A stretch of DNA of 64,000 nt from Streptomyces odontomachi (GCF_024435355.1 NZ_JAMJWG010000002.1:682001-746000); one strand, 5' to 3'; positions 54,413 through 63,885 are shown, numbered from the stretch's first letter. Numbers and translations are program-made. Notes: generated from the sequence alone by a model not told the origin.

Positions 54413-54926
54413 TCCGTCCGACAAGCCGCCTGCCCGACGAGTACTCCATCCGACCAGTACTCCGTCAGGCCGTTCGACGACTGGTCCGTCCGCGCACCTG
54501 CGGACACACGGTCGCCGGGTCCTCCCCTCGGTGCCTTCGACAAGGGCACCTGGGAAGTAACCCCCAGGGTAGGGCGGGCCTGGGTGCGCCGCCCGTGGGG
54601 ACGGGACAGGCGCAGGAGAGAGGGTCCGGCGGCAGCACGAGCGGAGCTGCCGCCGGGCCGTCTGGTCGTCCCCGGCACGTGCCCCGGTACATGCCCCGGT
54701 GCATGCCCTGCACGTGCCCCGGTAGAAACGCCGGTGCTCGTGGGGCGCCCGGTGAGTCGTTCTCGGCGGCCCGAGCGCACGCCGAGGCCGGCACCTTCTG
54801 CACGCAGGCGATCGGTGCGATCGAGAAGAGCTCGTGGCAATGGGCCTCCCCGGCGAGCGGCAGGACGGACCGGTCCATCACGGCAGGGCCCTCTTCGGCC
54901 GTGCTGTAACGGACGTACCGACGCCT
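54413..54926. other. Gene-free region after MMPL gene, with short repeats
   Basis: No supported gene in 514 bases. Near 54660-54725 the sequence repeats a 12-base unit related to GTGCCCCGGTAC/ATGCCCCGGTGC about four times. At 54414-54490 variants of GTCCGTCCGAC and CAGTACTCCGTC recur. Both look like short degenerate repeats, function unknown. Confidence 0.4.
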
Positions 54927-55934
54927 CTACCGGGGCGGCGCCGTCGAGGCGCGTACCACGAGTTCGGTGGCGAGTTCGATGTGGTGGGACTCGAGTTTCT
55001 CGCCGTTGGCCACGCGCAGGGCGGTACGCAGGGCGGCACCGCCCATCTCCCGTAGTGGCTGGCGCACGGTGGTCAGTGGTGGTGAGGCCATCCGGGCGAG
55101 GTTCGTGTCGTCGAAGCCGACCACGCTCAGGTCTTCGGGGACGCGCAGGCCCCGGGCGCGGGCGGTTTCGACGACGCCGAGGGCGATCTCGTCGTTGCCC
55201 GCGAAGATCGCCGTCGGTGGCGCTTCCAGGTCCAGCAGCGCCGCGGCGCCGAGCAGGCCGGCCCCGTACGTGAAGTCTCCGGGCTGGACGTACGCATCGG
55301 GTACCGGCGCTCCTTCTGCCTCCATGGCGGCGCGGTAGCCGTGCACGCGTGCCTGGTTGCACACGGCCATGGTCGGTCCGCCGAGATAGGCGACGCGGCG
55401 GTGACCGAGGGAGAGCAGGTGCCGGGTCGCGGCCAGGCCGCCGGCGAAGTTGGTCGCCCCGACGCTGTTGACCCGGCTGTCCGGCAGGTGCAGCGGGTCC
55501 AGCACGACCAGCGGCAGCCCGGCCCGGGCCAGCTCGTCCAGGTGCGCGGCGGTGTACACGCCGGTGATCGCGATGAGGGCGCGGCGTCCGGCCGAGACCA
55601 GGTCCCGGGTCCAGTGCGGGGCACGGGAGGCCCTGCCGATCACCACCGAGGCCCCCAGCTCGGCGGCGGAGTCGATGATGCCTTCCAGGGCCTCGGCCAC
55701 GTACGACTTGAGGTCCCCCCTGAACTGCACCTCGATGGTCGGGCTCTGCGCGGCCTCGGTGTGGCGGAACACGGGCGCGAGGTAGTCGTGCTGATGCAGC
55801 AGTTCCTGCACCCTGGCGCGGGTCCGCGGTGCCACGCCACCGCGGTCGTTGACCACTTTGGACACGGTGGCGACGGAGACCCCCGCCGCTCGGGCGATCG
55901 TCGCCAAAGTGGTGCGCCTGGCGTTCGGTGGCAT
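54927..55934 (-). CDS. LacI-family sugar repressor
   Basis: 335 residues from ATG 55934 behind GGAAGGAACC. The N-terminal HTH TLATIARAAGVSVATVSKVVND (read in two parts, ~8-28) is typical of LacI/GalR, followed by RTRARVQELLHQHDY and a periplasmic-binding-protein-like sensor domain with AIFAGNDEIALGVVETAR and SVVGFDDTNLARMASPPLTTVRQP near the end. It is divergent from the sugar ABC operon; two operator-like palindromes lie in the shared intergenic region. Likely ligand: the sugar imported by that ABC system, probably an alpha-galactoside given nearby galactosidase genes. Confidence 0.92.
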   Translation of the reverse strand: MPPNARRTTLATIARAAGVSVATVSKVVNDRGGVAPRTRARVQELLHQHDYLAPVFRHTEAAQSPTIEVQFRGDLKSYVAEALEGIIDSAAELGASVVIGRASRAPHWTRDLVSAGRRALIAITGVYTAAHLDELARAGLPLVVLDPLHLPDSRVNSVGATNFAGGLAATRHLLSLGHRRVAYLGGPTMAVCNQARVHGYRAAMEAEGAPVPDAYVQPGDFTYGAGLLGAAALLDLEAPPTAIFAGNDEIALGVVETARARGLRVPEDLSVVGFDDTNLARMASPPLTTVRQPLREMGGAALRTALRVANGEKLESHHIELATELVVRASTAPPR

Positions 55935-56072
55935 CGGTTCCTTCCAGCTGTACGTCCACTGGTGTGGGGAGCCGCTCCGGGCCTGCCCCAGCGGAGCGTT
56001 CGGGCTCCGCGAACGCATCCCTCAAGGCGCCACGCGCACACTCTCGGCCAGGGGCATCGCCCCGATCCGGGC

Positions 56073-56094
56073 AATGTTTCGAAACGTTTTCAAG
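56073..56094. promoter_or_regulatory. LacI-type operator 1
   Basis: AATGTTTCGAAACGTTTTCAAG contains GAAACGTTTTC, a LacI-family half-site pair around a central CG. It lies 138 bases before the LacI gene start, on the ABC side. Confidence 0.6.
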
Positions 56095-56232
56095 CTCAGC
56101 CGGGGCTACTCGAGAGTCGTGCCAGCCTGATACTACGCAGCTGACTGTTTCTCCGACAACGTGCGTGCACACACCTTGACAGTCATGGGCGCGAAATCTA
56201 ACTTGCATTCACAAGCTGAACACAAGGCTGGA

Positions 56233-56250
56233 TTTCGAAAAGTTTTCATA
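56233..56250. promoter_or_regulatory. LacI-type operator 2
   Basis: TTTCGAAAAGTTTTCATA contains GAAAA-G-TTTTC, 44 bases before the sugar-binding lipoprotein start. With operator 1 it frames the ABC operon promoter and could support looping repression. Known LacI operators usually have a central CG; this copy has a single G centre. Confidence 0.6.
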
Positions 56251-56294
56251 ACGACTCACGAGAAGCCGGCGGCTCTCGAGTGCGGAGAACGAAC

Positions 56295-57620
56295 ATGGAG
56301 ATCCCCCTCTCTCGACGTACCCTCCTCGGCCTGGCCGCCGGTGTGCCTCTTTCCGCGGCCCTCGCGGGCTGCGGCACGTCCGGTCCCGGCAAGGGCGGCG
56401 GTGGCGGCAGTGGAGCCACGTACTGGTACCTGGCCAGCCAGCCCCAGGAAGGCGTCAGGGCCAGGGCGGTGGAGCGGTTCAACAAGGCCCACCCCAAGGA
56501 ACAGATCAAGGGCACCGCCTTCCAGAACGACGCGTACAAGACGAAGATCAAGACCGCCCTCGGCGCCGGTCAGGCGCCCACCATCATCTGGGGCTGGGGC
56601 GGCGGCACGCTGCGCACCTATGTGGAGGCGGGCCAGGTCGAGGACCTCACCTCGTGGTTCGACGAGCACGCCGCGGTCAAGAAGCGGCTGTTCCCGTCCT
56701 CGTTCGGCGCTGCGACCGTCGACGGCAAGATCTACGCGATGCCGTGCGAGACCGTGCAGCCGATCGTCCTCTACTACAACAAGAAGGTCTTCGACAAGGT
56801 AGGTGTGAAACCGCCGGAGTCGTGGGGCGACATCATGGCGCTGGTGCCGAAGTTCAACGCGAAGGGCATAGCGCCGTTCGCCCTCGGTGGCCAGTCCCGG
56901 TGGACCAACATGATGTGGCTGGAGTTCCTGTTCGACCGCATCGGCGGTCCCGAGGTGTTCCAGGCCGTCTTCGACGGCGAGAAGAACGCCTGGTCCAACC
57001 CGGCAGCCATCAACGCGCTGACCAAGGTCCAGGAACTGGTCAAGGCCCACGGGTTCATCAAGGGCTTCTCCTCGATCACCGCGGACTCCAACGCCGACCA
57101 GGCGCTGCTCTACACCGGCAAGGCCGCGATGATGCTGCACGGCGCCTGGTCGTACGGCATCCAGCAGTCGGCCGGTGGGGACTTCGTCTCCAGCGGCGGT
57201 CTTGGTTTCATGACCTTCCCGCCCGTCGAGGGCGGCAAGGGCGATCCGAGCGACACCGTCGGCAACCCCGGCCAGTACCTGTCCATCTCCTCCAAGGCCA
57301 GTGCCGAGGAGAAGAAGATCGCCAAGGACTTCCTCGCGACCGGCGTGCTGGCGGACGCCGAGGTGAAGGACTGGATCGGCACCGGAGGGGTCCCGATCCG
57401 GCTGGGCACGGAGAAGCTGCTGGCCGCCTCCAAGGACGCGGACTTCCTGAAGTTCACCTACGACGTCGCCAGCAAGGCCAAGTCGTTCGGTCAGTCCTGG
57501 GACCAGGCACTCAGCCCGACGGCCGCCGAGACGCTGCTGGACAACATCGCCAAGCTGTTCCAGCTGTCCATCTCGCCGCAGCAGTTCGCCACCAACCTCA
57601 ATGCGGTCATCGGCAAATGA
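56295..57620 (+). CDS. ABC sugar-binding lipoprotein
   Basis: 441 residues; ATG 56295, 7 bases after GGAG. The signal sequence has both a twin-arginine motif (SRRTLLGLAAG) and a lipobox (LAGC, Cys ~27), followed by a Gly-rich linker, so it is probably a Tat-exported lipoprotein anchored outside the membrane. The rest is a family-1 extracellular solute-binding protein (ALGAGQAPTIIWGWGGG, IYAMPCETVQPIVLYYNKKVFDK, GKAAMMLHGAWSYG). It delivers an oligosaccharide to the two following permeases. First gene of the LacI-controlled operon. No ATPase is encoded here, so a shared MsiK-type ATPase elsewhere is expected. Confidence 0.93.
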   Translation: MEIPLSRRTLLGLAAGVPLSAALAGCGTSGPGKGGGGGSGATYWYLASQPQEGVRARAVERFNKAHPKEQIKGTAFQNDAYKTKIKTALGAGQAPTIIWGWGGGTLRTYVEAGQVEDLTSWFDEHAAVKKRLFPSSFGAATVDGKIYAMPCETVQPIVLYYNKKVFDKVGVKPPESWGDIMALVPKFNAKGIAPFALGGQSRWTNMMWLEFLFDRIGGPEVFQAVFDGEKNAWSNPAAINALTKVQELVKAHGFIKGFSSITADSNADQALLYTGKAAMMLHGAWSYGIQQSAGGDFVSSGGLGFMTFPPVEGGKGDPSDTVGNPGQYLSISSKASAEEKKIAKDFLATGVLADAEVKDWIGTGGVPIRLGTEKLLAASKDADFLKFTYDVASKAKSFGQSWDQALSPTAAETLLDNIAKLFQLSISPQQFATNLNAVIGK

Positions 57621-58519
57621 GTTCACTCACCGACCATCCGCCACGTCGCGAACCCCGCAGCATCCTGCCGTGGCTGGCCGTGCCGGCGCTGGTGGTCTTC
57701 GTAGGCTTCGCCGTCATCCCGCTCGTCGGTGTCTTCGCGCTGAGCTTCACCACATGGGACGGGATCGGCGCCATCCACCCGTCGGGGCTGACCAGTTGGC
57801 GTGCGGTCCTCACCAACCCCGGGCTGCCGCACGCCATCTGGGTGACGTTCCTGGTGATGGCCGTGTCCTGGGCGGTGCAGACTCCGCTGAGCGTTCTGCT
57901 CGGCACGTTCCTGGCCGGCCGCCAGCGCTACCGTGCGGTGCTGGGCGTGGTGTACTTCGTCCCGCTGCTGCTCAGCGCCGCGGCGATCGCGGTCGTGTAC
58001 AAGGCCCTGCTGGACCCCAATTTCGGGCTCGGTACCGGGCTGGGGATCGGGGCGCTCAGCCAGGACTGGCTGGGGCGGCCCGGGCTCGCCTTCGGCGTCG
58101 TCATCTTCGTCGTCTCCTGGCAGTTCATCCCGTTCCACTCACTGATCTACCAGGGTGGCGTCCAGCAGATTCCGCAGTCCCTGTACGAGGCCGCGCAGTT
58201 GGACGGCGCCGGGCGGATCCGGCAGTTCTTCAGCGTCACGCTGCCCCAGCTGAAATACACCATCATCACCTCGTCCACGCTGATGGTGGTCGGGTCGCTG
58301 ACCTTCTTCGACCTCATCTGGGTCCTGACCCAGGGCGGCCCCGGAGACGCCACCCGAGTCCTCGCGCTGGACATGTACAAACGGGGATTCCAGGCCAGCC
58401 TGATGGGACCGGCCAGCGCCATCGCGGTCATCCTGGTCCTGGTGGGCCTCGCCCTCGCCCTGCTGCTGCGCCGGCTCGGCGGCCGGGACGCCGGTGAGAG
58501 CCAACTCGAGGGGGCCTGA
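57617..58519 (+). CDS. ABC sugar permease 1 (MalF-like)
   Basis: 300 residues with ATGA overlap to the binding-protein gene. Six TM helices, starting with LPWLAVPALVVFVGFAVIPL, and the cytoplasmic EAA loop LYEAAQLDGAGRIRQFFSVTLPQ (~190), where the ATPase docks. Pairs with the next permease in a sugar importer of the CUT1 type. Confidence 0.93.
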   Translation: MSSLTDHPPRREPRSILPWLAVPALVVFVGFAVIPLVGVFALSFTTWDGIGAIHPSGLTSWRAVLTNPGLPHAIWVTFLVMAVSWAVQTPLSVLLGTFLAGRQRYRAVLGVVYFVPLLLSAAAIAVVYKALLDPNFGLGTGLGIGALSQDWLGRPGLAFGVVIFVVSWQFIPFHSLIYQGGVQQIPQSLYEAAQLDGAGRIRQFFSVTLPQLKYTIITSSTLMVVGSLTFFDLIWVLTQGGPGDATRVLALDMYKRGFQASLMGPASAIAVILVLVGLALALLLRRLGGRDAGESQLEGA

Positions 58520-58520
58520 C

Positions 58521-59417
58521 GTGACCACCACAGTGACCAAGCCCGGGCGACCGCAGAAGGCCACGCCCCGCGAGCGGCGGCGCCACCCCCGTCCGGCGAC
58601 CCGCCGGCGCAACTGGCTCGGCGGCCTGGCCGGATGGCTCTGGCTCGTCATCGTCGCCGTACCCCTGTACTGGACGCTCATCACCAGCTTCAAGCTCCAG
58701 AGCAACTACTACGCGAGCAACGCGCTGGTGCCTTCGAGCGACCCCACACTGGAGAACTACCGGCTGGTCATCGAGTCCGACTTCATCGGCTACCTGGTGA
58801 ACAGCGTCGTGGTCACCGTCGGCGCTGTGGTGCCGGCGGTCGCGTTCTCCTTCATGGCCGCCTACGCCATCGTGCGCGGCTGGCGCATACGGGTCCTGCG
58901 TACGGTGAACGGGCTGTTCCTGATGGGCCTGGCCATCCCGCTCCAGGCCACGGTGATCCCGATTTACCTGATCATCATCAGACTGCATCTGTACGACAGC
59001 CTGCTGGCGCTGATCCTCCCGTCGATCGCGTTCGCCATCCCGCTGTCCGTGCTGGTGCTCACCAACTTCATCCGCGACATACCGAAGGAACTGTTCGACT
59101 CCATGCGGGTCGACGGCGCCACCGAGTGGGCGACGTTGTGGCGGCTGGCGGCACCGCTCACCCGGCCGGCCATCCTCACCGTGTCCATCTACAACGCACT
59201 GACCATCTGGAACGGATTCCTGCTGCCGCTGGTCCTCACCCAGAGCCCTGACCGCCGGACCCTGCCGCTCGCCCTGTGGAACTTCCAGGGCCCCTACGGG
59301 GTCAATGTCCCTGCCGTGCTCGCCGCCGTCATCCTCACCACCCTGCCCATCCTGGTCCTGTACGCGTTCGGCCGCCGTCAGCTGCTCAGCGGTCTGACCG
59401 CCGGATTCAGCAAATGA
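58521..59417 (+). CDS. ABC sugar permease 2 (MalG-like)
   Basis: 298 residues from GTG 58521, one base after the previous stop; the 35-residue N-terminus is very basic. It has six TM helices, the first WLWLVIVAVPLYWTLITSF, and the EAA-loop equivalent ELFDSMRVDGATEWATLWRLAAP (~200). Ends with RRQLLSGLTAGFSK, a common terminus of CUT1 permeases. Last gene of the importer operon, followed by a strong terminator. Confidence 0.93.
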   Translation: MTTTVTKPGRPQKATPRERRRHPRPATRRRNWLGGLAGWLWLVIVAVPLYWTLITSFKLQSNYYASNALVPSSDPTLENYRLVIESDFIGYLVNSVVVTVGAVVPAVAFSFMAAYAIVRGWRIRVLRTVNGLFLMGLAIPLQATVIPIYLIIIRLHLYDSLLALILPSIAFAIPLSVLVLTNFIRDIPKELFDSMRVDGATEWATLWRLAAPLTRPAILTVSIYNALTIWNGFLLPLVLTQSPDRRTLPLALWNFQGPYGVNVPAVLAAVILTTLPILVLYAFGRRQLLSGLTAGFSK

Positions 59418-59470
59418 TCGACGCCTCGCTCGCGCGCGGCGCGGCGAGTGGGGCGAACAGCCGAGGGAAC

Positions 59471-59507
59471 AGGTGAGGGGCCGTTCGAAGAGAACGGCCC
59501 CTCACCT
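59471..59507. terminator. Terminator between permease and catalase genes
   Basis: AGGTGAGGGGCCGTTC pairs perfectly with GAACGGCCCCTCACCT (16 bp) around a 5-base loop GAAGA. Lies between convergent genes, so probably works in both directions. Confidence 0.85.
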
Positions 59508-59548
59508 GCCACTTCCGAATGCCCTCACCCCAGGGCCAACCGGTCCTG

Positions 59549-61069
59549 TCACGCCTTGTGCTGCATGGAACGCCGGGCCGGATTGCCCTGTTCCGCGGCC
59601 TTGGGGTCCTTCTCGTCGGCCTTGGCGCGGACACCGGCGGCGATGCGCTTGCCGATGGTCTCGTCGATGTGCGACCAGTACGCGAAGGCGCGCTCGAGGA
59701 CGGGCTCGCTCACCCCGTTGAGGAGGTGTCCGACGACGTTGTCGACCAGCCGGTCACGGGCGGCGTCATCCATGACCTCCCGCACCATGGTGCCGGGCTG
59801 CCCCCAGTCGTCGTCCTGTGCGTGGGAGACGTAGGCGGAGCGGGTGATCTCGCCGTCGGCCGTCCAGCTCGGCGGGGATCCGTGGCGCTCGGTGTCGGCC
59901 GCGGGGCCACCCTCGGAGTTGGGGGCGTACACCGGGTCGGTCGTGTTCCGGTAGGCCATCGCCCCGTCCTTGGAGTACGTGTGGACGTCGACGACGGGGG
60001 CGTTCACCGGCAGTTGCTGGTAGTTGCCGCCGATGCGGTGGCGGTGGGCGTCCGCGTAGGAGAACAGCCGGGCCAGCAGCATGCGGTCCGGGCTCGGCCC
60101 GATACCGGGGACGAAGTTGTTGGGCTGGAACGCCGCCTGTTCGATCTGGGCGTGGTTGTCGGTGGGGTTGCGGTCGAGCGTCATCCGACCGACCGGGATG
60201 AGCGGGTAGTCCCCGTGCGGCCACACCTTGGTGAGGTCGAACGGGTTGAAGCGGTATCCGGCGGCCTCCTCGTACGGCATGACCTGCACGTACAGGGTCC
60301 AGCTCGGGTGGTCGCCGTCCCGGATGTGCTCGAAGAGGTCCCGGGTGTGGTAGTCCGTGTCGGCCGCGGCCATCTGGTCGGCCTCGTGCTGGCTGAAGAA
60401 CTCGATGCCCTGGTCGGTCTTGAAGTGGTATTTCACCCAGAACCGCGCACCGTCGGCGTTGATCCACATATAGGTGTGGGACGTGTAGCCGTTCATGTGG
60501 CGCCAGGTACGCGGGATGCCCCGGTCTCCCATGAGCCAGGTGACCTGGTGGGCGGACTCCGGCGAGAGCGTCCAGAAGTCCCACTGCATGTCGTGGTCGC
60601 GCAGGTTGTTGTCGGCGCGGCGCTTCTGGGACCGGATGAAGTGCTGGAACTTCATCGGGTCCTTCACGAAGAACACCGGCGTGTTGTTGCCGACCATGTC
60701 GTAGTTGCCTTCGCTGGTGTAGAACTTCACCGCGAAGCCGCGCGGGTCACGCCAGGTGTCCGGGCTGCCGCGCTCGCCGGCCACGGTGGAGAAGCGGGTG
60801 ACGAGGTCGGTGCGGGCGCCGGGCTGGAACACGGCCGCCTTCGTGTACGCACTGACATCGTGCGTCACCTCGAAGTAGCCGAAGGCCCCGCTTCCCTTGG
60901 CGTGCGGCTGGCGCTCCGGGATCCGCTCCCGGTTGAACTGCGCCATCTGCTCGATGAGATAGGCGTCCTGGAGCAGGATCGGCCCCCCGGGTCCCACGGT
61001 GAGCGAGTGCTCGTCGCTCTCCACCGGGGCGCCGGAATCGGTTGTGGTGGCGGGCCGGATCTCCGTCAT
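59549..61069 (-). CDS. Monofunctional heme catalase
   Basis: Breaks down hydrogen peroxide in the cytoplasm. 506 residues from ATG 61069 behind GGGAAGG; an upstream ATG at 61123 is in frame but less likely. Active-site His in [21 protein letters not shown] (read in parts, His ~57), Asn in [16 protein letters not shown] (~130), and the heme-ligand Tyr region [16 protein letters not shown] (~340). It is a small-subunit (clade 3) catalase by length. Divergent from the DinB gene; no OxyR- or Fur-like site recognised. Confidence 0.95.
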   Translation of the reverse strand: MTEIRPATTTDSGAPVESDEHSLTVGPGGPILLQDAYLIEQMAQFNRERIPERQPHAKGSGAFGYFEVTHDVSAYTKAAVFQPGARTDLVTRFSTVAGERGSPDTWRDPRGFAVKFYTSEGNYDMVGNNTPVFFVKDPMKFQHFIRSQKRRADNNLRDHDMQWDFWTLSPESAHQVTWLMGDRGIPRTWRHMNGYTSHTYMWINADGARFWVKYHFKTDQGIEFFSQHEADQMAAADTDYHTRDLFEHIRDGDHPSWTLYVQVMPYEEAAGYRFNPFDLTKVWPHGDYPLIPVGRMTLDRNPTDNHAQIEQAAFQPNNFVPGIGPSPDRMLLARLFSYADAHRHRIGGNYQQLPVNAPVVDVHTYSKDGAMAYRNTTDPVYAPNSEGGPAADTERHGSPPSWTADGEITRSAYVSHAQDDDWGQPGTMVREVMDDAARDRLVDNVVGHLLNGVSEPVLERAFAYWSHIDETIGKRIAAGVRAKADEKDPKAAEQGNPARRSMQHKA

Positions 61070-61304
61070 GATGCTGCCTTCCCGTGGTACGTCCCGCAGT
61101 GACGTCGCGTCTCCCCGAGACACGACGTCCAGGTCGGTGCGGCGCGGCAGAGACCGCCACGGCCGACACCTCGTTTCCCATGGATCGCGTGACCCGGAGG
61201 AGGCGGGCTAAACACACGCGCGGCGACCGACCTGCACCAGGCGGGATGGGCCCCGTCGACAAACACCTCGACATCGGTCACGGTCATCGGGGACGCTTCG
61301 TGCG

Positions 61305-61811
61305 ATGACCAGAATCGATGACACGCCTCCCGCATGGGACGAGCGCACCCAGCTCACCACGTTTCTCGACTACGCACGTGACACCGCCCGCACCAAGTGC
61401 GACGGCGTCTCCGCGGAGAACGCCCGCAAGGCGCTCCTGCCGGGTTCGCCGCTGATGACCATGAGCGGAGTGATCAACCACCTCCGCTGGGTCGAGTACT
61501 ACTGGTTCCAGGTGGTCTTCCTCGGCGAGGAGGACAGGGGCCCCTGGACCGAGGAGGACCCCGACCGCGAGATGCGTATCGCCGTCGACTTCCCCCTCAC
61601 CCGGTTGCTCGACGAGTACGCCGAGCAGAGCGCCCGCTACCGCGACCTGGTCGCCGGTAGCGGCCTGGACATCCGGGCCAAGCGACCTGTCCGCGAGGAC
61701 TTGCACGTCGACCTGCGCTGGATCCTGCTGCACCTCACCGAGGAGACCGCCCGCCACAACGGTCACCTGGACATCCTGCGCGAGATGCTCGACGGCACGA
61801 CCGGCTCCTGA
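61305..61811 (+). CDS. DinB/DUF664-family protein
   Basis: 168 residues of the four-helix DinB fold. HLRWVEYYWFQ (~60) and HLTEETARHNGHLDILRE (~146) carry the three His that bind a metal, as in mycothiol-dependent isomerases and transferases of actinobacteria. It may use mycothiol for detoxification, which would suit its place next to catalase, but the reaction is unknown. ATG 61305 has only a weak ribosome-binding site. Confidence 0.88.
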   Translation: MTRIDDTPPAWDERTQLTTFLDYARDTARTKCDGVSAENARKALLPGSPLMTMSGVINHLRWVEYYWFQVVFLGEEDRGPWTEEDPDREMRIAVDFPLTRLLDEYAEQSARYRDLVAGSGLDIRAKRPVREDLHVDLRWILLHLTEETARHNGHLDILREMLDGTTGS

Positions 61812-61812
61812 G

Positions 61813-61854
61813 CGCCGCCCCCGGCCCTGCCCATCGGCAGGGCCGGGGGCGGCG
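61813..61854 (+). terminator. Terminator after DinB gene
   Basis: CGCCGCCCCCGGCCCTGCC pairs perfectly with its complement (19 bp) around the loop CATC, one base after the stop codon. Confidence 0.85.
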
Positions 61855-62002
61855 TCCGCCTCCGTCGCCGGGCCCTGAGGCCCGAGCCTCATCGGCTCGG
61901 ACGACCCTTGCGGCACCCACGAGTGCACCATCGCCCTGACGCGTGAGCGAGGGGTTGACCACCGCCGAGTGCTGCCCTACGTTCCACCTCGGCGACAGAA
62001 AC

Positions 62003-62027
62003 TCGAACGATGTTCGATATTTCGAAT
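62003..62027 (+). promoter_or_regulatory. Overlapping palindromes before the GH27 gene
   Basis: TCGAAC-GAT-GTTCGA (62003-62017) and TTCGA-TATT-TCGAA (62014-62027) overlap, about 40 bases before the gene start, in an AT-rich patch. Likely operator for a sugar-responsive regulator; it does not match the two LacI-type sites upstream of the ABC operon. Confidence 0.5.
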
Positions 62028-62066
62028 AAGCTGATGTGAAGCCAACTCACGAGTGAGGTCAGTAGC

Positions 62067-63407
62067 GTGATGACGATTCTCCGTTGGCGTCATGGCCGAC
62101 GACACATGCACGTGTTAACCCGGATGCTGCTCCCCTTGACCCTGGCCCTGGCCCTGGCCGGTGCGGTGACGATGACCGGACACACCCCCTCACCTGCGGG
62201 CGCCGCGGACGCGGGCACCACGACGCAGGTCGCGCCGTTCGAGGCGACCGCATCGGCGACCACGGCTCCGATGGGGTGGGCTTCGTGGAACACCTTCGCC
62301 GCCAAGATCAACTACAACGTGATCAAGGCGCAGGCGGACGCCATGGCTTCCTCGGGGCTGAAGGACGCCGGATACCAGTACGTCAACATCGACGAGGGCT
62401 GGTGGCAGGGCACCCGGGACTCCTCCGGAAACATCACGGTCGACACCGGTGAGTGGCCCGGCGGGATGCAAGCCATCGCCGACTACATCCACAGCAAGGG
62501 CCTCAAGGCCGGCATCTACACCGACGCCGGCCGCGACGGCTGCGGCTACTACTACCCGACCGGCCGCCCCGCCGCCCCCGGTTCCGGCAGCGAGGGCCAC
62601 TACGACCAGGACTTCCTGAAGTTCTCCCAGTGGGGCTTCGACTTCGTCAAGGTGGACTGGTGCGGCGGCAACGCCGAAGGCCTCGACGCCCGCAGCTCCT
62701 ACCAGGCGATCAGTGACGCGATCACCCGCGCGAGCGCCCAGACCGGCCGCCCGATGGCGCTGTCGGTGTGCAACTGGGGCAACCAGAGCCCGTGGGACTG
62801 GGCACCGGGCATGTCCACCATGTGGCGCACCAGCCAGGACATCATCTACTACGGCGAGAGCCCCTCCATGGACCGCGTCCTGACCAACTTCGACAGCGCC
62901 CAGCACCCCGGCGCCCAGAGCCCCGGGCACTACAACGACCCGGACATGCTCATCGTCGGCATGCCCGGCTTCTCCGCCGCCCAGAACCGCACCCACCTGA
63001 GCCTGTGGGCCATTTCCGGCGCCCCGCTGCTGGCCGGCAACGACCTCACCACGATGAGCGCGGAAACCCGCACCATCCTGACCAACCGCGAGGTCATCGC
63101 CATCGACCAGGACCCCCTGGGCAAGCAGGGCACCAAGGTCGCCGAGGACCACTCCGGCCTCCAGGTCTACAGCAAGGTCCTGGACGGCACCGGCCGCCGT
63201 GCCGTCGTCCTGCTCAACCGCACCGGTTCTGCCGGCAACATCACGGCCCGTTGGTCGGACCTGGGCCTCAGCGGAACGGCAGCGGTGCGCAACGTCTGGG
63301 CCGGCGCCGACGCCGGCAGCTTCACCAGCAGCTACACCACCAACGTGCCCGCGCACGAAGCCGTACTGCTCACCGTCACCGCGTCCAGCAGCACGCAGGC
63401 CGGCTGA
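62067..63407 (+). CDS. Secreted GH27 alpha-galactosidase
   Basis: 446 residues from GTG 62067 (ATG 62070 also possible). Signal peptide: basic start, LLPLTLALALAGAV, cleavage probably near GAADA. GH27 domain: PMGWASWNTF (~70), NIDEGWW (~109), nucleophile in DFVKVDWCGGN (Asp ~195), acid/base in TMWRTSQDI (~255), NDPDMLIVG. A C-terminal Greek-key beta-domain (~355-445) follows, so there is no extra carbohydrate-binding module. It would release galactose from galacto-oligosaccharides outside the cell, complementing the intracellular GH36 enzyme and the ABC importer. Confidence 0.95.
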   Translation: MMTILRWRHGRRHMHVLTRMLLPLTLALALAGAVTMTGHTPSPAGAADAGTTTQVAPFEATASATTAPMGWASWNTFAAKINYNVIKAQADAMASSGLKDAGYQYVNIDEGWWQGTRDSSGNITVDTGEWPGGMQAIADYIHSKGLKAGIYTDAGRDGCGYYYPTGRPAAPGSGSEGHYDQDFLKFSQWGFDFVKVDWCGGNAEGLDARSSYQAISDAITRASAQTGRPMALSVCNWGNQSPWDWAPGMSTMWRTSQDIIYYGESPSMDRVLTNFDSAQHPGAQSPGHYNDPDMLIVGMPGFSAAQNRTHLSLWAISGAPLLAGNDLTTMSAETRTILTNREVIAIDQDPLGKQGTKVAEDHSGLQVYSKVLDGTGRRAVVLLNRTGSAGNITARWSDLGLSGTAAVRNVWAGADAGSFTSSYTTNVPAHEAVLLTVTASSSTQAG

Positions 63408-63442
63408 GGAGGTCGGTAGCCAGGACGTCGCCAACAGCTCGG

Positions 63443-63480
63443 CGTGCCCCGCAGGGTGAGCACTCATCCTGCGGGGCGCG
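63443..63480 (+). terminator. Terminator after GH27 gene
   Basis: CGTGCCCCGCAGG and CCTGCGGGGCGCG form a 13-bp stem (one G-T pair) with a 12-base loop, 36 bases after the stop codon. Confidence 0.75.
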
Positions 63481-63591
63481 TATCGAAGGTGCTCCCAGGT
63501 GCCCGAGCCGTCTGCGCGACGAACGAGCGCAGCTCAACTCGATGGCGTCCGGAGATGGCGTCCGGAGTGGATATCAGGAAGGCTCGCGCGC

Positions 63592-63885
63592 ATGGTCTCG
63601 GTATTGCAGAACGTGGCGATTGACTGCGCGGACGCCTACGGGCTGGCCCGGTTCTGGAGCAGGGTGACCGGCCGTCCGCTGCATCCGGAGGACAGGCCGG
63701 GTGATCCGGAGGTTCAGGTGCTGCTGGCGGAGGGCCCGGTGTTGCACTTCAACCAGGTGCCCGAGGCCAAGACGACCAGGAACCGGATCCACCTGTGTCT
63801 GCGCCCGGAGACCGGGCGCGAGCAGGAGGTGGAACGACTGACGAGCTTCCGCAGAGCGTCTACTACGAGTGGCAGGCCTATGTGA
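63592..63885 (+). pseudogene. Truncated VOC/glyoxalase-family gene
   Basis: ATG 63592 behind AGGAAGG gives 97 codons beginning MVSVLQNVAIDCADAYGLARFW, continuing VLHFNQVPEAKTTRNRIHLCL, a good match to small actinobacterial VOC-superfamily proteins. Similarity stops at about residue 83 (EVERLTS) and the frame closes after a non-similar tail FRRASTTSGRPM. A complete protein of this kind would have 120-150 residues, so the 3' part appears lost by deletion or frameshift. Could be a functional short form, but I think it is broken. Confidence 0.55.

Noticed and set aside
59471..61854. Hairpins considered as riboswitches or CRISPR-like repeats
   Set aside because: They are single, perfect GC-rich inverted repeats just after stop codons, as expected for terminators. 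There is no array of repeats with spacers and no conserved aptamer core.
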